Part shown: positions 6,243 through 12,107 of the stretch, piece after piece
Layout of the letters: the number at the start of each line of letters is the position of its first letter
Numbering within the stretch: the first letter of the stretch is position 1
NCBI GenBank assembly: GCA_020062035.1
Contig: JAGUXD010000191.1
Span: 1 to 12,228 of the forward strand
Length of the DNA: 12,228 nucleotides
Direction of reading: 5' to 3'
Source: Candidatus Brocadiia bacterium
GTDB lineage: Bacteria; Planctomycetota; MHYJ01; JACQXL01
The notes under the pieces: model-generated
What the model was told of the DNA's origin: nothing
The model's input: only the letters and a program-made list of their open reading frames with translations
Database searches by the model: none
Made by a program: the position numbers and the translations under genes

Positions 6243-6290
6243 GCGGATTAAACTGACTTATCTGATTAAAAATCTGTGTAATCTGTGGTT
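6243..6290 (+). repeat. Dispersed ATCTGTG-type repeat, copy 1, ending at the radC ATG
   Basis: This 48-nt segment begins GCGGATTAAAC and ends AATCTGTGTAATCTGTGGTT, and is similar along most of its length to 10605-10650. The 3' part is itself a direct repeat (ATCTGTGTA/ATCTGTGGT). The radC ATG follows without a gap. Confidence 0.65.
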
Positions 6291-6986
6291 ATGAAAAAGG
6301 TATTCACGGTTCGTGATTGGCCCCGTTCCGCAAGGCCCAGGGAACGTTTACAGAAATATGGACCTGAAAAACTCTCTGACCAGGAACTTCTTATGACGGT
6401 TATCGGCTCAGGCGGTAGATCCAAACCGGTCTTTGAGATTGTAAACGAACTCCTGAAACAATTTGGGAATCTCAGGTCTATTGCCAATGCTTCAGTAGAA
6501 GAACTCTATCAAATCAAGGGAATCAGTTTTGCTAAAGCCACGCAGATAAAAGCCGCTCTGGAATTAGGACAAAGAATAATTGGTAGGCCATCAGAAGAAG
6601 AGAATACCCCTCCTGTCATCATCACTCCGCAGGATGTAGAAGTTCTTCTCAAGAATAAACTCAGGGACAAAAAGAAGGAATATTTTATTATTATTTGTCT
6701 GGACACCAGGAACCGTCTCATCCGGGATGCGGATATCTCCATCGGCACGCTTAATGCCAGTTTAGTGCATCCGCGCGAGGTATTTAAGGAAGCGATTTCT
6801 GCAAGTGCGGCATCAATCATCATCGCCCATAATCATCCCTCAGGCGACCCAACGCCCTCTGATGACGACATCAAACTCACCAAACGGCTCATTGAAGCAG
6901 GCAAACTCGTTGATATAGAAGTCCTTGACCATATCATCATTACCAGCCAAAAATCGTTAAGTATGAAACAATTAAAAATTATTTAA
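6291..6986 (+). CDS. radC: RadC-family JAMM-domain protein (UPF0758)
   Basis: The 231-aa protein has the RadC plan. The N-terminus carries DWPRSARPRERLQKYGPEKLSDQELL (about 9-34). A helix-hairpin-helix-like segment follows (ELYQIKGISFAKATQIKAALELGQR, about 71-95). The C-terminal JAMM/MPN+ domain contains H180-N-H182-PSG and D193, the HxHx10D zinc signature. Length is as usual for the family. Despite its name, a direct DNA-repair role has not been upheld for E. coli RadC, and the JAMM fold suggests a metallopeptidase or regulatory activity. The ATG at 6291 is chosen over an in-frame GTG at 6285; neither has an SD because the ATCTGTG repeat fills the leader. It is convergent with the htrA-like gene, 76 bp apart, without a recognisable terminator. 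Confidence 0.9.
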   Translation: MKKVFTVRDWPRSARPRERLQKYGPEKLSDQELLMTVIGSGGRSKPVFEIVNELLKQFGNLRSIANASVEELYQIKGISFAKATQIKAALELGQRIIGRPSEEENTPPVIITPQDVEVLLKNKLRDKKKEYFIIICLDTRNRLIRDADISIGTLNASLVHPREVFKEAISASAASIIIAHNHPSGDPTPSDDDIKLTKRLIEAGKLVDIEVLDHIIITSQKSLSMKQLKII

Positions 6987-7062
6987 GGAAATTATATTTC
7001 ATCCTCCTCGTCAGCGATAGTATCGTCTCTCATCAGTTCTGCCTCATGCAGGTGTAAACTGT

Positions 7063-9024
7063 TTAATCGGAAAGACCGATGAGAACATCTTTGTAGGAGT
7101 TGAGAAACGTCTTAACGGTTTTATTATCAAAACCGGTTGTGGTAATAATCAATCCGTCCACCTGAACCTCTTTACCCGTATAATTTGCCTTCTTTTCTAA
7201 CATAACAGACGAGTATTCCTCTGCGGTAGTAAGTTTTTTTCCAGATGCTTGTGGGTCTGCATTAATAATCGCAAGCGACGCCCCACCGATTGCACCAATT
7301 GCTTTTTTATTACCCAGACAATATTTTACTATCCTTAATACATCCGGATGATTCCAATAATCTTTGACATTTTTCCCGGTCATTAGAATAATCCCATCGT
7401 AGTTGAACGAAAGAATTTCTCCGAACGTAATTCCTATTTTGATAACAATGTTATCAAAAGTAGTTACATTCTCCGTATCAGAGGCGAGCAGATATTGAGC
7501 GCCGTTGGTAATAAGAAACCGCCTGACTAATTCAAAATGTTCCGCTTCTTGAGAGGGGAGGCATACAAGAATCTTTTTTCTCGGTTTGTTAGTCGGCGCC
7601 AAATCATAAAATGGTTTCAATGCGGTTTTTACTGTAAAATTACAGCGCTGAATGACCAGTGGAATAAATTTCATCCGTTCTGATAATGACTTCTCAATCT
7701 CTTTCTGGAAATCCCGAATATGATTGATGGGTTGATTGTTGATTGAGGTTATTATGTCACGTATCTGGATGTCTGCTCTTGAGGCGGCTGAATTCGGCTG
7801 TGCGCGAACCACGCGCACACCCTTGCGATGCGGCAATTCATAATAATACTGCGTCATCGCGGTAATCTCTTTGACACCAAGCCCAAGGTCGTCATAACGC
7901 AATTCTTTTAGTTCACCCAGTTGCCAACCGAATTCCACTGCTGGCTCGTCTTCTAATAACATGGTCTCAATAATATGTTCTGTAAAACTTGCTTTTTTAG
8001 TCCCGCTTAGCGGGATTACTGGTCTTGCGATTTTTAGAGTAATGGGGTTCCCTACTTCTCTGATGGTGAGATTCCAGGTAATATCGCTAATTTCTGCTTC
8101 AGTGCGTGCCGAGACCTTTTGTCCGTCTATTTCTGTAATAATATCGCCAGTTTGCAAGCCAGCTTGATTAATATAAGAGCCATCTTCCACGAAGTTGATT
8201 AAAATACCTTTATCTATCCCAAATGCAAAAGATAGGTTATCATCTAAATGTTGCCAGAAACAGACCGGTAAATCGCTTTTTCTAAACCGTCCGTATTTTA
8301 AGAAATGTTCTTTCAGGACTTTGATTACATTTACCTGGATAGCGAAACCGATTCCTTCGCCTCTGCCGCCGTAGGTATTCATTCCAATCACCTCACCCTT
8401 TTCATTAAGGAGTGGTCCTCCGCTATTTCCCGGGTTAATCGGTGCATCGGTCTGGAATACCCGCGTAAAAGTCCCTAAATCAATCCTTTCTATATTACTT
8501 AAAATACCAGCGGTAAGGGTTCTTTTTAATCCACCCGGTGAGCCGTAGGCATAAACGCGATTGCCTGCCCTTACCAAATCAGAATCACCCAGGTCAATGG
8601 CTGATAATGTTTGCTCTGGTTCTATCTTAAGTAATGCCACATCAGGGTCAAGCGAATGGCCGATTACTTTTGCTCTATATCGTTTTTCATCTGACATTAT
8701 TACTGTAATAAATCTGGCTACTTCTTTAGGGTCTTCGCTATCTCTATCCAGAAGCGAAATTACATGCCCATTGGTAATAATATAACCATCTGGCGAGATG
8801 ATAAAGCCACTGCCTAAACCTTTTTCGTGCTGGATGGTAACTACAGATGGGTCAACTTTCTTCAAAAGCCGGGCACCGATTTCGTCTAACCCATTAATAT
8901 CTTCCTGGGTAAAACTAACAGAATGGGAAATCAGAATAAGACAAAGATAACAAACGATCCCGAAGGTTTTCGGGATGGGAAAGGAAGTAATATTGTTTTG
9001 ACCCATATTAAAGACATTTCGCAT
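7063..9024 (-). CDS. HtrA-like serine protease with two PDZ-like regions and a C-terminal DJ-1/PfpI-like domain
   Basis: The 653-aa envelope protein starts with a long basic/polar n-region and a hydrophobic segment (about 22-38), a signal peptide or anchor. The S1C protease domain (about 45-245) has a complete triad: H87 in ITNGHVI, D128 in DPDVALLKI and S201 in GNSGGPL. PDZ-like region 1 lies at about 250-335 (GLQTGDIITEIDGQKV) and region 2 at about 375-465 (ADIQIRDIITSINNQPI). After a short linker, residues 483-645 read like DJ-1/PfpI: KKILVCLP, YDGIILMTG, KKAIGAIGGASLAIINA, then GKKLTT and a VQVDGLIITTTG strand. At the nucleophile position, where PfpI proteins have AICHG, there is AIGGA (G580), so this domain should lack Cys chemistry. 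The start lies 4 nt after the stop of the upstream pseudoprotease gene; translation is probably coupled. ATG at 9006 (M7) is an alternative. Confidence 0.85.
   Translation of the reverse strand: MRNVFNMGQNNITSFPIPKTFGIVCYLCLILISHSVSFTQEDINGLDEIGARLLKKVDPSVVTIQHEKGLGSGFIISPDGYIITNGHVISLLDRDSEDPKEVARFITVIMSDEKRYRAKVIGHSLDPDVALLKIEPEQTLSAIDLGDSDLVRAGNRVYAYGSPGGLKRTLTAGILSNIERIDLGTFTRVFQTDAPINPGNSGGPLLNEKGEVIGMNTYGGRGEGIGFAIQVNVIKVLKEHFLKYGRFRKSDLPVCFWQHLDDNLSFAFGIDKGILINFVEDGSYINQAGLQTGDIITEIDGQKVSARTEAEISDITWNLTIREVGNPITLKIARPVIPLSGTKKASFTEHIIETMLLEDEPAVEFGWQLGELKELRYDDLGLGVKEITAMTQYYYELPHRKGVRVVRAQPNSAASRADIQIRDIITSINNQPINHIRDFQKEIEKSLSERMKFIPLVIQRCNFTVKTALKPFYDLAPTNKPRKKILVCLPSQEAEHFELVRRFLITNGAQYLLASDTENVTTFDNIVIKIGITFGEILSFNYDGIILMTGKNVKDYWNHPDVLRIVKYCLGNKKAIGAIGGASLAIINADPQASGKKLTTAEEYSSVMLEKKANYTGKEVQVDGLIITTTGFDNKTVKTFLNSYKDVLIGLSD
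8001..8015. repeat. GC-rich palindrome in the protease coding region
   Basis: TCCCGCT, central T, AGCGGGA: 7-bp perfect arms. It is translated on the minus strand as IPLSGT (about residues 337-342), just after PDZ-like region 1, that is in a linker and not in a conserved core. Confidence 0.6.
8957..8976. repeat. GC-rich palindrome in the protease signal-sequence region
   Basis: ATCCCGAA (8957-8964), loop GGTT, TTCGGGAT (8969-8976): 8-bp perfect arms. It is read in frame as IPKTFGI (residues 17-23), at the border between the unusually long n-region and the hydrophobic core. Confidence 0.65.
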
Positions 9025-9028
9025 AATT

Positions 9029-10420
9029 TTATTTTTTCCCTGCTTTCAGGTTAATTGCGACAAAAGAGGTTCTTGAACCAATCGCAAGTTTAAGCAAAAT
9101 AACCGCAGGTTTTTCGCGTCTGATGGCCTCTATGGCTTTAATAAAATCATCAATATTAGAAATTGCCATCCGATTTATCTCAACAATCACATCATCGCGA
9201 TTAATCATAGAATTATGACCGGAAGAACTCGCCGAAGCTGGGCTACCCTGTATCACATTATTAACCAGAACCCCATTTATAATAAGAAGATTTCTCTCAT
9301 ACAAAGTCGTATCAGTAATCTCCTGAACCACCACACCAATATCTTCGGCTCTGAATTCCCTTGTCTCTGGTTTCTTTATAAACCTTGATTTTATTGTCTC
9401 AAATTTATCCGCCTCTGGCGGACGTAGCACCTTAAAAATAATTTCCCTGTCAACTTCAGGGTCAATATATTTGATAAACTGTTGCTCTAATGCCTTTGAA
9501 CCGATTTTGGTAAGAGGTTTGTTATCCACCTCAAGTATTAAGTCATCCGGTCTTAAGCCGTCTTTTTCAATCGGACTATTTTTTATTACATAACGAACCA
9601 GAATACTTTTTTTAGGAAATCCGGTCATTTCAGCATAATCCTCGTTAATCGGCGACCAGCCAAATCCTAACCATGGTCTTACTTTTTGCTTTTCTTCTTC
9701 TGAAACCTTTTCTTTTTCTGATGATGATTTTGCCAATAATTTTGAGAGGCATTTCTGGATTTCATTACTAATTATCCAGCCCTCTGGCTTGGTTCTTGCG
9801 TAATCAGAGGTTCCTGAGCCCTTAAGTTGAGCCGCAATTACCTTTCCATCTAAAGTCAGCATCACCGCACCGGGATTTACAGTTAGCCCCAAAGAATAAA
9901 CCTGGTCAAACTCTGCATCATCACTCATACCGCGTATAAAACCCACATCCACGAAAGTCCTGAAATCATTATTTTTACCGCCGTTTACCACCCCGATAAC
10001 AAATTGACCTGGTTGTGTTAAATATGCATTGCCTAAATTTACTGCACTTAACGAAGATTCTGTTTGAATCTTGACAATACTTATTTTGAGACGGTCATCC
10101 GCCTGAACCAAAGACGCTTCATACTCTTTTTCCTGAAGATAGACCTGAACCCGTTCTGTTACACCAATACGAGACAGATAGGTCGGCAGAAGAATTTTAC
10201 CATCAGAAGAGATTACCATACCCGTCATACTGGAGACACTTCTTGCACCGCTTAATTCAGCATAAACCAAACTTGGTTCTATACCCTTGACCGCTTTATT
10301 TATTTCTTCCTGAAGTGAAGTAAGGATTTTAGAAGCATCTGGTTTTTGTTCTGGAGGTGGTGCGGAGCATCCTGTAACAGCGATGATGAATAAAATGACG
10401 TTGATTAAAACAAGTCGCAT
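9029..10420 (-). CDS. Lipoprotein: catalytically degenerate HtrA-like protein with PDZ domains
   Basis: The 463-aa protein has a lipoprotein signal (MRLVLINVILFIIAVTGC; lipobox VTGC, C18) and should be lipid-anchored in the envelope. Residues about 35-228 align by eye with the S1C protease fold of the next gene, but all three catalytic positions are replaced. TNGHV becomes PTYL (Tyr81 at the His place), DVALLKI becomes KISIVKI (Lys112 at the Asp place), and NPGNSGG becomes NPGAVML (Val186 at the Ser place). A charged Ser/Lys/Glu linker (231-247) follows. PDZ-like regions lie at about 250-335 (GLRPDDLILEVDNKPL) and 360-450 (RDDVIVEINRMAI). It is a non-proteolytic adaptor, chaperone or regulator by inference. 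The start is 12 nt after tRNA-Glu on the same strand, with no SD and no terminator between them. The protease gene follows after 4 nt. Confidence 0.82.
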   Translation of the reverse strand: MRLVLINVILFIIAVTGCSAPPPEQKPDASKILTSLQEEINKAVKGIEPSLVYAELSGARSVSSMTGMVISSDGKILLPTYLSRIGVTERVQVYLQEKEYEASLVQADDRLKISIVKIQTESSLSAVNLGNAYLTQPGQFVIGVVNGGKNNDFRTFVDVGFIRGMSDDAEFDQVYSLGLTVNPGAVMLTLDGKVIAAQLKGSGTSDYARTKPEGWIISNEIQKCLSKLLAKSSSEKEKVSEEEKQKVRPWLGFGWSPINEDYAEMTGFPKKSILVRYVIKNSPIEKDGLRPDDLILEVDNKPLTKIGSKALEQQFIKYIDPEVDREIIFKVLRPPEADKFETIKSRFIKKPETREFRAEDIGVVVQEITDTTLYERNLLIINGVLVNNVIQGSPASASSSGHNSMINRDDVIVEINRMAISNIDDFIKAIEAIRREKPAVILLKLAIGSRTSFVAINLKAGKK

Positions 10421-10432
10421 AGAAATAATAAA

Positions 10433-10507
10433 TACCCCGAACGGGATTTGAACCCGTGCTGCAGGCTTGAAAAGCCTGTGTCCTAAACCGGGCTAGACGA
10501 TCGGGGC
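10433..10507 (-). tRNA. tRNA-Glu (anticodon UUC)
   Basis: On the complement the acceptor GCCCCGA pairs with TCGGGGT (G1-U72 wobble), with discriminator A and no encoded CCA. The D stem GTCT/GGAC, the anticodon stem CAGGC/GCCTG with loop TTTTCAA (anticodon UUC), and the T stem ACGGG/CCCGT with loop TTCAAAT complete a 75-nt class I tRNA. U13-G22 is consistent with tRNA-Glu identity. Confidence 0.95.
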
Positions 10508-10530
10508 ATTCAACTTTCAATCCGCATTAC

Positions 10531-10557
10531 ATTATATTTTATAAATAAATTAGTCAA
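10531..10557 (-). promoter_or_regulatory. Promoter for tRNA-Glu and probably the whole minus-strand block
   Basis: On the complement TTGACT (10557-10552), 15-nt spacer, perfect TATAAT (10536-10531). The spacer is shorter than the usual 17. No other good promoter is seen before the lipoprotein gene, whose start is 12 nt beyond the tRNA. Confidence 0.55.
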
Positions 10558-10565
10558 GAAAATCT

Positions 10566-10650
10566 AACCGCAGACCCCGACCCCGATTTCATCGGGGCAT
10601 CGGGGCGGATAAACGCTGATTTTTTCTGTTATCTGTGTTAATATGTGGTT
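10566..10650 (+). repeat. MITE-like repeat: ATCTGTG repeat copy 2 with internal CCCCGAT hairpin
   Basis: The left end AACCGCAGA (10566-10574) is an imperfect inverted match (7 of 9) to the right end TATGTGGTT (10642-10650). Inside, 10575-10605 forms a strong nested stem: CCCCGA plus CCCCGAT, loop TTC, ATCGGGG, CA, TCGGGG. The part from 10605 to 10650 resembles 6243-6290. It fills most of the gap between the tRNA-Glu promoter and the BzdQ-like gene promoter. No coding potential is seen. Confidence 0.6.
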
Positions 10651-10659
10651 GCATTTTTC

Positions 10660-10688
10660 TTGACCCCGTTAGACATAGTTAATATTAT
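10660..10688 (+). promoter_or_regulatory. Promoter for the BzdQ-like gene and ferredoxin
   Basis: TTGACC (10660-10665), 17-nt spacer, TATTAT (10683-10688, 5 of 6). The start is expected near 10695, giving a leader of about 50 nt. The spacer includes a CCGTTAGA match to the hairpin at 5096. Confidence 0.55.
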
Positions 10689-10744
10689 AAATAAAATAGG
10701 TTAATAATATCAAACCAAAATGAAGGATTGGAAAGGTAGACCAT

Positions 10745-11617
10745 ATGACACAGGAATTCTGGCGATGGAAAGAGTATAACTGGAAAGACGGGACCAAGGA
10801 CTGGCGAAATGCCAGAATCATCACCGCAGGTGTTGATGTTGGTTCGGTCTCATCTAAAGTTGCGATTATGACCGACGGCGAACTTTATGCCCATAGTTTG
10901 ATGCGCACTGGCTCAGATAGTTCTCAGAGCGCAACTAAAGCCATCAACTGGGCAATGGAGGGAAGCGGATTGACCATTGATAAAATCCAGTATGTTGTCG
11001 GAACCGGCTACGGCAGGGTTAATGTTCCATTTGCCAAGAAGTCCATTACCGAGATTGCCTGTCACGCCAGAGGTGCGAATTTTATCTGGGGACAATCAGT
11101 TAGAACCGTTCTTGATATGGGAGGCCAGGATTGTAAGGCGATTAAGTGCGATGAGAAAGGCAAGGTCAGCGCCTTTTTAATGAATGATAAATGCGCGGCC
11201 GGCACAGGTCGTGGTATGGAGGTCTTTGCGGATTTATTATCTGTTCCCATTGAACAGATGGGTGAATTATCCTTTGCAGTTGATAAAGAGCCAGAGCCAG
11301 TTTCCAGCACCTGTGTTGTCTTTGCTAAATCAGAAGCATTAGGACTGCTTCGTCAGGGCTGGTCTAAAGAAAAGGTTATTGCCGCTTATTCATCTGCGAT
11401 GGCACATCGGGTATTCACATTACTTGAAAAGGTCGGCGTAGAAAAAGATTTTGTGATTACAGGCGGGATTTCTAAAAATAAAGGAATTGCCAAAAGAATA
11501 GAAAACGAGTTGAAGATAACCGCACTGCCCAGACCCGATAAATATGACCCGGTATTAGCAGGGGCAATCGGCGCCGCACTCTTTGCCAAGGCGCTCGTTG
11601 AGAAAGAAAAAAGATAA
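10745..11617 (+). CDS. bzdQ: BcrAD/BadFG-family ATPase, BzdQ-like (benzoyl-CoA reductase or 2-hydroxyacyl-CoA dehydratase activator)
   Basis: The 290-aa protein is of the ASKHA ATPase fold that couples ATP hydrolysis to electron transfer from ferredoxin through a [4Fe-4S] cluster shared by two subunits. Motifs: GVDVGSVSSK (29-38, phosphate 1), GTGYGR (86-91), DMGGQD (124-129, phosphate 2), NDKCAAGTGR (147-156, cluster ligand C150), SSTCVVFAKSE (C190, second ligand) and TGGISKN (239-245, adenosine). The N-terminal extension EFWRWKEYNWKDG and the CHARGAN stretch (106-112) recall BzdQ of the bzd-type reductase, which I know only from memory. SD is weak (AAAGG, 8 nt upstream). A partner ferredoxin gene follows. 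Known systems have a second ATPase subunit and two catalytic subunits; none is visible, so the natural substrate is open. Confidence 0.82.
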   Translation: MTQEFWRWKEYNWKDGTKDWRNARIITAGVDVGSVSSKVAIMTDGELYAHSLMRTGSDSSQSATKAINWAMEGSGLTIDKIQYVVGTGYGRVNVPFAKKSITEIACHARGANFIWGQSVRTVLDMGGQDCKAIKCDEKGKVSAFLMNDKCAAGTGRGMEVFADLLSVPIEQMGELSFAVDKEPEPVSSTCVVFAKSEALGLLRQGWSKEKVIAAYSSAMAHRVFTLLEKVGVEKDFVITGGISKNKGIAKRIENELKITALPRPDKYDPVLAGAIGAALFAKALVEKEKR

Positions 11618-11632
11618 CCAATGGACCAAAGA

Positions 11633-11679
11633 ACTAAAAAACTGAAGAACTAATTTGTTCTTTCGTTTCGTCCTTTAGT
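11633..11679. repeat. Imperfect palindrome between the ATPase and ferredoxin genes
   Basis: Outer ACTAAA/TTTAGT (11633-11638, 11674-11679) and inner AAGAAC/GTTCTT (11645-11650, 11657-11662) around a TAATTT loop. It ends 5 nt before the ferredoxin ATG, leaving no SD. It may be a dispersed repeat or a structure between two cistrons. Confidence 0.45.
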
Positions 11680-11684
11680 ATATT

Positions 11685-11984
11685 ATGCTTGCCAATTACG
11701 GCTACAAAGACGGCTCTGGTGAATTCTTTATCACCATAGACACAGACAAGTGTGATGGTTGTGGTAAATGTGTCCATTCTTGTCCTGCCAAGGTTTTAGA
11801 AATGGTTACTGACGAAAGCGACCCCTTCAGGGAGATACCGGTCGTGGCGGTCAGTGAGGAGCATCGCAAAAAGATAAAATACTCCTGTTCACCCTGTAAG
11901 GGCGCTACCTGTAAGACCACCCAAAAAACTGCTTTGCCTTGCGTTAAATCTTGCGAGCCAGTTGCTATAGTACATTCGTGGTAA
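11685..11984 (+). CDS. Two-cluster [4Fe-4S] ferredoxin, partner of the BzdQ-like ATPase
   Basis: The 99-aa protein has cluster motif I C23-DG-C26-GK-C29-VHS-C33-P, the classic CxxCxxCxxxCP. Motif II is expanded: C68-SP-C71, C76, then C86-VKS-C90-EP. In this fold the last Cys of each motif completes the other cluster, so two [4Fe-4S] clusters are expected. The N-terminal segment NYGYKDGSGEFFITID before the first cluster and the final HSW are features I associate with ferredoxin-like proteins near benzoyl-CoA reductase genes, from memory only. It would supply low-potential electrons to the upstream ATPase, 67 nt away on the same strand. No SD is seen before ATG 11685, but the conserved-looking N-terminus supports this start. 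Confidence 0.82.
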   Translation: MLANYGYKDGSGEFFITIDTDKCDGCGKCVHSCPAKVLEMVTDESDPFREIPVVAVSEEHRKKIKYSCSPCKGATCKTTQKTALPCVKSCEPVAIVHSW

Positions 11985-11988
11985 CAAT

Positions 11989-12054
11989 TATATCTGGGAA
12001 CATATTCTAATATATCCGGGAACGTATCTCAATATATTTGGAAAGTGTCCCGCC
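11989..12054 (+). repeat. Three tandem 22-nt imperfect direct repeats
   Basis: Copies start at 11989, 12011 and 12033, each opening TATATC or TATATT. Copies 1 and 2 share TATATCyGGGAACrTAT; copy 3 has TATATTTGGAAAGTGTCCC. The exact 22-nt period is two helical turns. The array lies between the ferredoxin stop and the last gene. Confidence 0.7.
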
Positions 12055-12098
12055 TATCTATTTTATAAGGATATTTGTTGATTTTTATCAGAGATAGG
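12053..12098 (+). other. Possible stem enclosing the leader of the last gene
   Basis: CCTATCT (12053-12059) is exactly complementary to AGATAGG (12092-12098). The enclosed AT-rich segment holds AAGGA (12067-12071) and an in-frame TTG (12078), an alternative start for the gene whose ATG is at 12108. Confidence 0.35.
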
Positions 12099-12107
12099 TT
12101 TATAAAG

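Noticed and set aside
6992..7062. An acidic frame (HEAELMRDDTIADEEDEI) just past the protease stop on the minus strand, as if a frameshift had removed a C-terminal tail
   Set aside because: The DJ-1-like domain is already complete at the annotated stop, and the extra frame has no SD and only 13 codons after its ATG.
7066..7080. ATCGG/CCGAT mini-hairpin between convergent radC and the protease gene as a terminator
   Set aside because: It has only five base pairs, no T-run follows in either direction, and it lies at the end of the protease coding region.
10720..10779. A 19-codon ORF (MKDWKGRPYDTGILAMERV) overlapping the start of the BzdQ-like gene in another frame, possibly a leader peptide
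   Set aside because: It has no SD, no repeated regulatory codons and no attenuator stem after it; such short frames arise by chance.
11989..12054. The 22-nt repeats as a CRISPR array
   Set aside because: The copies are directly adjacent with no unique spacers and are imperfect.
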